NCBI GenBank assembly: GCA_965226475.1 | Contig: CBDDDJ010000005.1 | Location: 1,054,001 to 1,118,000 of the forward strand | Length of the DNA: 64,000 bases | Reading direction: 5' to 3' | DNA from: JASLMY01 sp965226475 | Lineage (GTDB): Bacteria > Pseudomonadota > Alphaproteobacteria > GCA-2731375 | Part shown: piece after piece, positions 18,480-26,914 of the stretch | Position numbering within the stretch: the stretch's first letter is position 1 | How the letters are laid out: the number at the start of each line of letters is the position of its first letter | Translations under genes and position numbers: made by a program | The notes under the pieces: model-generated | What the model saw: the letters and a program-made list of their open reading frames with translations, nothing else | Databases searched by the model: none | Told to the model about the DNA's origin: nothing

Positions 18480-18979
18480 GGGTGTCTCCCTGGAAGGGCG
18501 CGCGGTAGGCGCGATACTTTAGAGCGTCGTCGCATCTGGAGGAAACGCGATTAGCTCCTCGTCATCGCGCGCGGCGCGTGGCGGCCCACGCGACCTCAAT
18601 GCCGTGCCGTGTCGTCGATGCCGATAACGCCGTCCGGGATGGCCTCGCCTCGCCCGCGATGATGTCAACCGGCTCGCGCACTGGTACCAAAAAGAGGTCA
18701 CAAAAAGGGGGTCATCCAACTTTGCTCGGCTCGGCGTGGCGCGCTCGAGGCGGCCCAGACCATCGAGCAAGCCCGGCCCCATGGCGTATGACCGCTTTCT
18801 CGGGGCTTGTCTGTTGTTGCCCCGATATTCACCTAAACATTAGGCTATGCTGTTTTTCTGAGGATGACCCATTTTCTCCGCCGTCCCGATCTAAATGCGG
18901 ATTCATGACGACGCGTCTCCCGCGCTATTGTCGTGGCCAAGAGGACGATCGGGTATTTCCCGATTCATGGGAGGATGTG
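18480..18979. other. intergenic region with a degenerate REPIN-like repeat
   Basis: No convincing gene. It contains a degenerate copy of the inverted repeat family described at 38359 (here 18560-18664) and a short motif CAAAAAGGGGGTCATCCAAC at 18701 that has a diverged twin at 22457. The last 150 bases are less G/C-rich and probably carry the promoter of the secreted protein gene at 18980, but I cannot fix a promoter sequence. Confidence 0.5.
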
Positions 18980-19324
18980 ATGAAAAATTTGAAGTTGGTT
19001 CTCATCGCCGTCGCGGCGGCGGTGGCGTTGCCGCTGTCGACCGGCGTTCAGGCGTTTGATTGTCCCAATCGCTTCAACGCCGCGCAGTCCGCGATCGACA
19101 AGGTCACCGCCGACATGAAGGGCATGAAGGATAAGATGTCGAAGGCGCAGCACGCGCTCGTTCATTCCCTGATCGACGATGCGAAGATGATGCTGGCCGG
19201 CGCCAAGCACAACCACGAAAAGCCGCAGGGCGCTTACGATCATGCCCGCTCGGTGGCCAAGGCGACCGCCGCGCTGGGCCACGCCGAGGCGGCCGACATC
19301 CTGCATCAGAAGTATATGAAGTAG
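18980..19324 (+). CDS. small secreted His/Met-rich helical protein
   Basis: A 114-residue protein with a clear signal peptide (MKNLKLVLIAVAAAVALPL...GVQA, cleavage expected before FDCPN). The mature part is predicted all-helical and unusually rich in Met and His (KGMKDKMSKAQHALVHS, KMMLAGAKHNHEK, LGHAEAADILHQKYMK). A ribosome site GGGAGG precedes ATG 18980. I do not recognise the family. A multicopper oxidase with a CusF-like domain lies downstream across an IS5 copy, so a periplasmic metal-binding role is a reasonable inference but not shown. Confidence 0.75.
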   Translation: MKNLKLVLIAVAAAVALPLSTGVQAFDCPNRFNAAQSAIDKVTADMKGMKDKMSKAQHALVHSLIDDAKMMLAGAKHNHEKPQGAYDHARSVAKATAALGHAEAADILHQKYMK

Positions 19325-19408
19325 CGACGAGCCGGCCACCGAGGCTGGAAGCTGGTCGGCAAGTCATCGGCGCTCTTGCACGGTTCTTTCCAGACTGGTT
19401 GCCACTCA

Positions 19409-20338
19409 GAGTCCGACTCGAAATGAATCGAGTGTTTTCAGGCTCTTGCGAGACGGCGCGTGAGGAGTTGGATGCTGGCGAGGAAGATCCAGGCCTCGGC
19501 GGTCTCGATGGCCGTCTCGAAGTCCTTGGCCAGCCGCCGGTTTCGATTGAGCCAGGCGAGCGTGCGCTCGACGACCCATCGGCGGGGCAGGAGTTGGAAG
19601 CCCTTCACGCCCGCGGGACGGTTGACGATCTCCAGCGACCAGCGGCCGATCCGCTTCAGTGCGCCCTCGAGCTTGGGCCCGGCATAGGCGCCGTCGGCGA
19701 AGACGTGGCGCAGGCGGGGAAAGTGGCGGGGGATGGCGGCGAACACCGCCGGCGCGCCGTCGCGGTCCTGGATGTCGGCGCCGTGGACCACGACCGCGAC
19801 CAGCAGGCCGCCGGTGTCGGTGAGGATGTGACGCTTGCGGCCCTTGACTTTCTTTCCGGCGTCGAAGCCCCGGATACCGCCGCTTTCCGTGGTTTTTACG
19901 CTCTGACTGTCGATGATACCGGCCGACGGGCCGGCCGCGCGGCCCTCGGCCTCGCGCGCCGCGACCAGCAGTTGCCGGTTGACCTCGGACCAGGTGCCGT
20001 CGTCCCGCCAGAGATAAAAGTAGCGCTGCACCGTCGAGCGTGGCGGGAAGTCCCGGGGCAGCATGCGCCATGGACAGCCGCTACGCAGTAGGTAGAGGAT
20101 CGCGTTCACCACCTCGCGCAATGCCGTCGTCCGAGGCCGTCCCAGCGCTTTGGCGCGAGGCAGCAACGGCTCCAGCACCTTCCATTCTCCATCCGTCAGG
20201 TCGCTTGCGTAGCGCAGCAGGTCGCGTTCATACTTCGGGCGAGTGATTTTGGTCCACATGTTGTGTCTCCCTGGTTGCTAAATACAAACAGTGAATCACA
20301 ACTGACTGAAATCACTCAACTCTTTTCGGGCCAGACAC
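19409..20338 (-). mobile_element. IS5-family element copy B, 930 bp
   Basis: It is almost identical to the copy at 30427-31355, in the opposite orientation. The ends are imperfect inverted repeats: GAGTCCGACTCGAAATGAAT at 19409, and GTGTCTGGCCCGAAAAGAGT reading inward from 20338. Flanking trinucleotides are TCA (19406-19408) and TTA (20339-20341), both of TNA form but not identical, unlike the clean TAA pair around copy C. The right end lies about 10 bp before the ribosome site of the multicopper oxidase gene and so separates that gene from its original promoter. Confidence 0.88.
19438..20259 (-). CDS. IS5-family transposase (copy B, intact)
   Basis: A 273-residue single-frame transposase with ATG 20259 (MWTKITRPKYERD). 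It contains YASDLTDGEWKVLEPLLPR, the GCPWRMLPRDFPP block, the first catalytic Asp in GIIDSQSVKTTESGG, the DDE core HILTDTGGLLVAVVVHGADIQDRDG and FADGAYAGPK, and the C-terminal Glu region WVVERTLAWLNRNRRLAKDFE. The frame has no internal break, so this copy is likely able to mobilise both itself and copy C. Confidence 0.93.
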   Translation of the reverse strand: MWTKITRPKYERDLLRYASDLTDGEWKVLEPLLPRAKALGRPRTTALREVVNAILYLLRSGCPWRMLPRDFPPRSTVQRYFYLWRDDGTWSEVNRQLLVAAREAEGRAAGPSAGIIDSQSVKTTESGGIRGFDAGKKVKGRKRHILTDTGGLLVAVVVHGADIQDRDGAPAVFAAIPRHFPRLRHVFADGAYAGPKLEGALKRIGRWSLEIVNRPAGVKGFQLLPRRWVVERTLAWLNRNRRLAKDFETAIETAEAWIFLASIQLLTRRLARA

Positions 20339-20357
20339 TTAGGTTGTGGAGGTAAGG

Positions 20358-22346
20358 GTGGGTCGTTTCGCCCACATTCCGGCCGCACTTGGTCTTTGCG
20401 TCGGACTGACGTCGGCGCAACTCGCGCTTGCGGTGGAAACGGCACCTCCCTCCCCGATCGCAGGCATGTCCAAAGGCGCGGTCACGGTCGGTCGCGACCT
20501 CGACGGCGACGGCGACCCCGATGAGGTGCATATCCGCCTCGAGGTCATCGAGATCACCCAGGAAGTCTACCCGGGCGGCCAGGTGCCGTTCTGGGTATTC
20601 GCGCCGGTCGGCCAGGGCATGACGCCGATCGCCCGCGCACCGAGCCCGACCCTTCGCGTCGAGGAAGGCGACCGCGTACGGGTGACCCTTGAGAATACGC
20701 ATTACTTCCCACATACCATTCACCTGCACGGCACGATCCATCCGAATGCTTCGGACGGCGTGCCCGACATCACCCAGCCGGCGGTCAAGCCGGGCGAGGC
20801 GTTCACTTACGAATTCGTCGCCAAGAACCCGGGTACCCACTGGTATCATTGCCACGTGCAACCCGACGTCCATGTCGAGAGGGGCCTGGTCGGCATGCTG
20901 ATCATCGAGCCCAACCGGCCCGACAATCATTTCCCGCACCTCGTCCCGGGGGCCGGCCGCATCGCCGAACTCGCCAAGGCGACCGCCGAGCGCTACGACC
21001 GCGAATACTCGCTCGTCTACACCGACATCGACGAGCGGCTGCACCGCATCCCGGCGGCCGTCGCCGATCCGCGCGACATCGAAAAGCGCATGCATCGCGA
21101 CTACGACACGACCCGACGCGAGGCCAATCTGTTCATGCTCAACGGCCGCTCGTTCCCGCATACGCTGCGCGATACGCCGATCGACGTGGCGGCCGGCGAG
21201 CGCATTAAGCTGCGCGTGCTCAACGCCGGCGAACGCACGATCAATCTGCACACTCACGGCCACCACCCCATAGTCACCCATCTCGACGGCTACGCCGTGC
21301 CGGACGGGGCGCGGATCAGCCGCGACGTCGTCTCCATCGGCGCGGCCCAGCGCGTCGATCTCGAGCTCAGGCCGGGCGCGGACGAAAGATATGCCTCGGG
21401 ACCCGGCGTGTGGCTGATGCACGATCACACCGAACGCGCCACGACCACGAATGGCATCAATCCGGGCGGCGATCTCAACGTCATCGTCTACGACGGCTTC
21501 CGTGATACGGCGTCGGGCTTGCCGAAAGTGGCAACCAGCCTGGAACGCTTCTTCGACCCGGCCTACTATCGTTGCGAGGTTCCCGTGTTCGACCCCGAAA
21601 TCTTCCATACCTCACGCCAGGACTATGATTACGGCTGGTCCGAGGTGGAACTCGCCATCGCGCTTCCGGAGTATCCAGTGCGCGATCGGCTGGCGGGATC
21701 TTCGCCGCCACACGATCCCCTGGCCGGTCATCGGCCCCTCGCCGGAGCCTGCGACGCGCCGCGCGGGTTCCAACGAGTCACGATTCGGGGCGGCCGCCGG
21801 CAAGCGCGGTCTGGCACGGTGTTCGGGTTTTCGCCACGCGAAATCAACGTCGAGCGTTACCAGGAGGTCGAGATCGTGTTCGAGAACACGGACGCGGTCA
21901 GACACGCGCTGATGATCCCGGGGCTCGATCCGATGTTCGCGCTCGAATTTACCGGCCCCGGGATGCGCACCGCCCGCTTCGTCGCCCCCGACCGGGACAT
22001 CACCCTGGCGTTCCATTGTCACGTCGAGACTCACGAAAAGATGGGCATGCATGGCCGGCTCGTGGTCGGCAAAGGTAGTGCGCCAGCGGTACATGCGCAT
22101 ACCCGTCCAGCCAAAGGGGCAAGAGAGCTCCACCAGGGTGTCGGCGTCATCATTTCAGTCGAGCCACGCGAGAGCCGCATCGTCCTCGACCATGAGGCAA
22201 TACCGAATTTTATGGCGCCGATGGTGATGAGCTACGCCGTCGTACCGGTCGAGATCTTGCATGGGCTCGAGGCGGGCCAGAAGGTGCGCTTCACGATTGA
22301 CGCGAAAATTCGTAAAATCGTCGCCGTCGAGCCGATAGAGGAATAG
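20358..22346 (+). CDS. multicopper oxidase with C-terminal CusF-like copper-binding domain
   Basis: About 662 residues. A signal peptide (MGRFAHIPAALGLCVGLTSAQLALA) leads to cupredoxin domains with four copper-ligand clusters: HLHGTIHP, HWYHCHV, NLHTHGHHP and HCHVETHEKMGMHG. The last roughly 70 residues, from GVGVIISVEPRESRIVLDHE through PNFMAPMVMSYAV to the end, match the CusF/CopK copper-binding fold with its conserved PxMxM-like segment. Such a protein would oxidise Cu(I) or organics in the periplasm, with the tail as a metal chaperone. I prefer GTG 20358 because GGAGGT lies just upstream. IS copy B ends at 20338 and may have cut off the native promoter. Confidence 0.88.
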   Translation: MGRFAHIPAALGLCVGLTSAQLALAVETAPPSPIAGMSKGAVTVGRDLDGDGDPDEVHIRLEVIEITQEVYPGGQVPFWVFAPVGQGMTPIARAPSPTLRVEEGDRVRVTLENTHYFPHTIHLHGTIHPNASDGVPDITQPAVKPGEAFTYEFVAKNPGTHWYHCHVQPDVHVERGLVGMLIIEPNRPDNHFPHLVPGAGRIAELAKATAERYDREYSLVYTDIDERLHRIPAAVADPRDIEKRMHRDYDTTRREANLFMLNGRSFPHTLRDTPIDVAAGERIKLRVLNAGERTINLHTHGHHPIVTHLDGYAVPDGARISRDVVSIGAAQRVDLELRPGADERYASGPGVWLMHDHTERATTTNGINPGGDLNVIVYDGFRDTASGLPKVATSLERFFDPAYYRCEVPVFDPEIFHTSRQDYDYGWSEVELAIALPEYPVRDRLAGSSPPHDPLAGHRPLAGACDAPRGFQRVTIRGGRRQARSGTVFGFSPREINVERYQEVEIVFENTDAVRHALMIPGLDPMFALEFTGPGMRTARFVAPDRDITLAFHCHVETHEKMGMHGRLVVGKGSAPAVHAHTRPAKGARELHQGVGVIISVEPRESRIVLDHEAIPNFMAPMVMSYAVVPVEILHGLEAGQKVRFTIDAKIRKIVAVEPIEE

Positions 22347-22644
22347 GCAGGGATCGATAATTTAGTGACAGTTAGAGTTAGGAATTGGCTACAACTCCCC
22401 TAGACGGCCATGTCTCCTCGACGGGGATTTTGCCGACAGCTACGGACGTCCCTCCGCAAAAAGGGGGAATTCAACTTTCCCGGTGCGGCGCGGCCGGCCA
22501 CGGACGCGAGGGAAAGGCTTGAGAATGTATCCGCGCGGCCGAAAATTTAAATGAACCCATTTCGTGACCATGGTCTCGGCGTCGTTGCCGGGTCGACCTG
22601 GGCCGGCCGCTCGCCGAGGCCGTGGCCATGGTGTCAAACTCGGG

Positions 22645-24690
22645 CTACTCCCGGCGGCAGTCGAGGGCGCCCGAGGCATGCACCGTGACCCGCCAGCCGG
22701 GCGGGACCACGGTGGTGCCGCCCGCCTCCTCGACGATGGCCGGGCCGTCGAAGGCCGCGCCGGCGGCCAGGCGGTCGCGGTCATGGATCGGGCAGTCGGT
22801 CCAGGCGTCGTCGAACCAGACCGGACGGTGCTCGCGGATCGTCTCGCCGGAGGGCTCGGCATGGAAGGCGAGTTCGATTTTTTCGACCCGGCCGAGGGAG
22901 ACCAGCCGCAGATTGACGATCTCCACCTCGTTCTCGCTGTCGGCATAGCCGAAGGTTTCGCCGTGGCGGGCATCGAAGGCCTGGCGGAGCGGCGCCCATT
23001 CCGTGCTCGCCTCGTCCCAGGGCACGGGAAGCGTGAAGGACTGGCCGGCATAGCGCATGTCGACGCTTCCCTGGTGGCGGACCCGGTCCGCGCCGATGCC
23101 CTCGGCGGCGAGCAGCCGGTCGCCCTCGGCCCGAAGCTCGGCCAGGTGCGCGGTCAGGTCGGCAACGGCGAGGTCGCCGAGCCGCCCGCCCCAGGCGCGC
23201 ACGAAGTCGTGGCGGTGGTCCGCCAGCAGCTGGCCCAACGCCGAGAGGTGGCCCGGAAAGCGCGGCACGATGGCGCGGCCCATCGCCAGCTCGTCGGCCA
23301 CCAGCATCACATGCATCGGCCCGGCGCCGCCGAAGCCGATAATGGTGAAGTCGCGCGGATCGAAGCCGCGATGGACCGAGACCTCGCGCACCGCGCCCGC
23401 CATCTTGGCCACCGCGATCCTGAGCACGCCGTCGGCCAGCCGCACCGGATCGGCGCCGACGCCGGCGCCCGGGAGGGCGGCGAGCACGGCGTGCATGGCG
23501 CGCTCCGCCGCCGCGCCGTCCAGCATCAGCCCGCCGCTCAAGGCCCGGTCGGTCGGCAGGCGGCCCATCAACAGGTTGGCATCCGAGATCGTCGCCGCCT
23601 CGCCGCCGCGACCGTAGCAGGCCGGGCCCGGCACCGCGCCGGCGCTTCGGGGACCGACCTCCAGCGTGCCGTCCGACTGGGCCCAGAGAATCGAGCCGCC
23701 GCCGGCGCCGATGGTGTGGATATCCAGTTGCGGGACCTGGAGGGGGAAGGCGTCCACCTGGTTGGCGTGGCTGATCCGGGGCTGGCGGCCGTATATCAGG
23801 GCGACATCGGTGCTGGTCCCGCCCATGTCGAAGGTGATGCAGTCGTCGATATCGGCCAGCTCGGCGATGCGGAGCGCGCCGTTCACCCCGCCGACGGGGC
23901 CGGAGAGGAAGGTGCCGGCGACGAAGCCGGCGGCGCGGGGAAGCGTCATGGCGCCGCCGTTGGAGCCCATGATGTTGACCGGGGCCATGACGCCGGCTCC
24001 CGCCAGCTCGCCCGTCAGCGTGTCGAGATAGCCGGTCATCACCGGGGTCAGATAGGCGTTCAGCACGGCGGTCGAGAAACGCTCGTATTCGCCCCGCTCG
24101 CGCACGACGACGGCGGAGGTGGTGATCGGGATCTCCGGCATCGCCTCGGCCAGCGCCGCGGCCGCGCGCCGTTCCGTGCGATCGTCGACATAGGCGTTGA
24201 GGAAACAGACGGCGATGCTCTCCACGCCCCGGGCACGGAAGTGGGCGACGATGTCGGCGAAGTCGTGGCCGGCGATATCCCGCTCGATGGTGCCGTCGGT
24301 CAGCGTGCGCTCCGGCACCTCCATGCGGACGTCGCGCTCGGCGATGGGGGCGGCGCGGACGAACTTGATGTCGAAGAGGCCGCCGACGAGGCGCCGGGTG
24401 CGGCCGATCTCGATCACGTCGCGGAAGCCCTCGGTCGTCACCATGCCGGTCTTGGCGCCCTTGCGCTCGAGCAGCGCGTTGGTGGCGATGGTGGTGCCGT
24501 GGACGAAGGCTGAGATGTCGGCCTTGTCGATGCCGAGGACGTCGAGCGCGTCCAGCACGCCGCGCCACTGGCCGCCGGGAATGGAGGGCACCTTGGCCGG
24601 CAGCAGGACCTGGCTCAGGGGCTCGTAACACAACACGTCGGTGAAGGTGCCGCCGACATCAATGCCGATCAGAAGCTGGCGTTCGGACAT
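22645..24690 (-). CDS. hyuA: hydantoinase/oxoprolinase family protein, subunit A
   Basis: A 681-residue protein of the HyuA / acetone carboxylase beta / 5-oxoprolinase N-half family. It carries an actin-like ATP-binding fold: GIDVGGTFTDV at the N-terminus, HGTTIATNALLERKGAKTG, a second phosphate loop FDMGGTSTDV, and AGGGSI. Partnered with HyuB it opens cyclic amides (hydantoins, 5-oxoproline or related) with ATP hydrolysis. Start ATG 24690 has GGAAG upstream. The gene lies 11 bp downstream of hyuB on the same strand, clearly an operon. Substrate specificity cannot be read. Confidence 0.92.
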   Translation of the reverse strand: MSERQLLIGIDVGGTFTDVLCYEPLSQVLLPAKVPSIPGGQWRGVLDALDVLGIDKADISAFVHGTTIATNALLERKGAKTGMVTTEGFRDVIEIGRTRRLVGGLFDIKFVRAAPIAERDVRMEVPERTLTDGTIERDIAGHDFADIVAHFRARGVESIAVCFLNAYVDDRTERRAAAALAEAMPEIPITTSAVVVRERGEYERFSTAVLNAYLTPVMTGYLDTLTGELAGAGVMAPVNIMGSNGGAMTLPRAAGFVAGTFLSGPVGGVNGALRIAELADIDDCITFDMGGTSTDVALIYGRQPRISHANQVDAFPLQVPQLDIHTIGAGGGSILWAQSDGTLEVGPRSAGAVPGPACYGRGGEAATISDANLLMGRLPTDRALSGGLMLDGAAAERAMHAVLAALPGAGVGADPVRLADGVLRIAVAKMAGAVREVSVHRGFDPRDFTIIGFGGAGPMHVMLVADELAMGRAIVPRFPGHLSALGQLLADHRHDFVRAWGGRLGDLAVADLTAHLAELRAEGDRLLAAEGIGADRVRHQGSVDMRYAGQSFTLPVPWDEASTEWAPLRQAFDARHGETFGYADSENEVEIVNLRLVSLGRVEKIELAFHAEPSGETIREHRPVWFDDAWTDCPIHDRDRLAAGAAFDGPAIVEEAGGTTVVPPGWRVTVHASGALDCRRE

Positions 24691-24701
24691 GGGATCTTCC
24701 G

Positions 24702-26720
24702 TTAGACGACGGGGGAACGGCCGACGCCGCGGACCTCGACGGAATCGCCGGGGGAGGCCTTCAGCATCGCCATGCCCGCGGGGCCGAGGGAGATGTGGTC
24801 GGTCTCGGCGCCCGCGTCGATCTCGACCCAGCCGCGCAGGCCCGGGCCATGCGCGACGCGCAGCTCGATCATCCCGCCCTCGGCGACGCCGAGGCGCCGG
24901 GCGATCGCCGCCGGCAGGCGGTACTGCCTGCGGGGGCCCGCGAAGACGTCGTCGTTGGCGGCCTCCAAGGTCAGATGCACCCGGGCCGCGCGCAGCTCGG
25001 CCCGCCTGGCCTCGGTCTTCCCGGCGTCGATCTCGCCCGCCTGGTCCAGCACGACGCCATAGCGCGCCTCGGCCTGATGGGCATCGAAATAGCCCAGGCG
25101 GAGGTCGCGGGCGACACGGCCGGAATCGCGGTTCAGCGGATCGCCGAAGCCGCCGCCGCCGGAAGACTCTTCGCGCACCACATCGCCCGGTTGCAGCTTG
25201 AAGCCCGAGATCTTGCCCGGGACCGGCGAGGGCTCCAGCACCTCGCCGTCGCGGATCACGGTGAAGCGGTTGCCGGCGCCGTTGCCGCCGCCATCGGTGC
25301 CGTAGGGCGGGATTACGTTCTTCTCGGAGACCACGGAGAGGACGGCGGTCTCGCCCGTCAGCCGCACCTCGCGCCGCATGCCGAGGCCGCCCCGGAAGCG
25401 GCCGTCGCCGCAGGAGCCTTCGCGCAGCTCGCTGCGGTCGATCCTGAGGGGGAAGCGGCTCTCCACCACTTCGCAGGAATGCAGCGAGCTGAAGTCGCCC
25501 TCGGTGTAGAAACGCATGGCGTGGTTGCCGTCGATGCCCTCGGTGCCGCCGGTGCCGCCGGCCGGCCATTCATAGAGGAGATAGATGCCCTCGCCCGTCG
25601 GCTCCGGGCCGGAGATATAGGTGTGGTTGGCACCGCCCTTGTGGTCGCCGATCTTCATCTCCGGCACCGCTTCGCCGAGCGCGCCGGCGATCAGCGCGTC
25701 CAGCAGGTGCTTGACCTCGGCCATGGCGCCGCAGGGGGCGGGGTAGCGGGCGTTGGTGAAGCTGCCCTCGGGCGCGATCACGGTGAGAGGGGCGAAGGAG
25801 CCGTGGTTGATCGGCGTCGTGGGATCGAGGAAGGATTTGACGATGGTGCCGAGCGAGTTGATCGCCATCGAGGGACCGATGTTTGTCGGTCCCGCCGTCT
25901 GGGGCGAGGAGCCGGTGAAGTCGGCGGTGATCTCCTCGCCTTCTATGATCAGCTTCAGGCGGGCATAGAGCGGCTCCGGCGTCGGGCCGGTGCTCTCGAT
26001 ATAGCCTTCGGCGAAGTGTTCGCCGTCGGGAAGCTCGGCGATACGGGTCCGCATCTGGGCCTCCGCCCGCCCAATCAGCTCTTCGATGCCGTCGAGTAGC
26101 CCGGCCCCGCCGAAGCGGGCGAACAACCGTTCGATATGCTCCGCCGCCTTTCGCGTGGTGCCGAGCATGGTGTTGAAGTCTCCCATCCGCTCGGCCTTGG
26201 TGCGCATGTTGTTGAACATCAGCTCGAGAAAAGCCTCGTTCATCTTGCCCTGGTGGCAAATCCGCGTCGGCGTGATGCGGATGCCTTCCTGGATGATCTC
26301 GGTCACCTGGCCGGAGAGGCTCCCGGGGGTCATGCCGCCGACGTCGCCCCAATGACAGCGGACGGCGGTGAAGATCGCCGGCCGGCCGTCGTGGAAGACC
26401 GGGAACAGCATCAAGATGTCGTTCAGGTGGGTGCCGCCGGTATAGGGGTCGTTATGGAGGAAGATGTCGCCCTCGTGGATGTCGCCGGCGAAGGCGCGCG
26501 CCACCTCCACCGTGGAATAGGGCACGGCGAAGATATGGATCGGATGGTCGTCCAGCGATTGGGCGATCTGGCGCCCATCGGCGGTGATCAACGCGCAGGA
26601 GAAATCGTGCCCCTCGTAGAGCACCGAGGAATAGGACGAATGGATGACGTTCGCCCGCATCTCGTTCACGACCGCGATCAACGATTCCCGGATCAACTCC
26701 AGCCGCACCAGGTCTTTCAT
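24702..26720 (-). CDS. hyuB: hydantoinase/oxoprolinase family protein, subunit B
   Basis: A 672-residue HyuB/oxoprolinase C-half family protein. Typical motifs: HSSYSSVLYEGHDFSCAL, FLHNDPYTGGTHLNDI, HWGDVGGMTPGS, TNIGPSMAINS and the late GGGGFGDPLNRD. After this core (about residue 560) there is an extra 110-residue C-terminal segment not present in the second copy at 61834. It is the first gene of the pair, followed by hyuA. Together the subunits are predicted to hydrolyse a cyclic amide in the cytoplasm. Confidence 0.92.
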   Translation of the reverse strand: MKDLVRLELIRESLIAVVNEMRANVIHSSYSSVLYEGHDFSCALITADGRQIAQSLDDHPIHIFAVPYSTVEVARAFAGDIHEGDIFLHNDPYTGGTHLNDILMLFPVFHDGRPAIFTAVRCHWGDVGGMTPGSLSGQVTEIIQEGIRITPTRICHQGKMNEAFLELMFNNMRTKAERMGDFNTMLGTTRKAAEHIERLFARFGGAGLLDGIEELIGRAEAQMRTRIAELPDGEHFAEGYIESTGPTPEPLYARLKLIIEGEEITADFTGSSPQTAGPTNIGPSMAINSLGTIVKSFLDPTTPINHGSFAPLTVIAPEGSFTNARYPAPCGAMAEVKHLLDALIAGALGEAVPEMKIGDHKGGANHTYISGPEPTGEGIYLLYEWPAGGTGGTEGIDGNHAMRFYTEGDFSSLHSCEVVESRFPLRIDRSELREGSCGDGRFRGGLGMRREVRLTGETAVLSVVSEKNVIPPYGTDGGGNGAGNRFTVIRDGEVLEPSPVPGKISGFKLQPGDVVREESSGGGGFGDPLNRDSGRVARDLRLGYFDAHQAEARYGVVLDQAGEIDAGKTEARRAELRAARVHLTLEAANDDVFAGPRRQYRLPAAIARRLGVAEGGMIELRVAHGPGLRGWVEIDAGAETDHISLGPAGMAMLKASPGDSVEVRGVGRSPVV

Positions 26721-26914
26721 GACTCCCCTCCCCGCCTGTCTTGCCGGGGGAGAGCTTACACGGGCGGCCTTTCGGGGTCATCTGGCCCGGGCCGCGCGCG
26801 CTCGTTCGGCGGGGCGGAATTTTCCGCTCCGTCCAAACCCGGACGAAAGGGTCGTCGCGGTGAAGGTCGTGGTTTGACCCGTTTTCTCTGTCACCGCCCG
26901 CCTCATGCTCTGGT

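Noticed and set aside
22564..24513. A 649-codon plus-strand frame antisense to hyuA
   Set aside because: Same pattern of shadow composition; no motif or ribosome site, and the opposite strand encodes an unmistakable HyuA.
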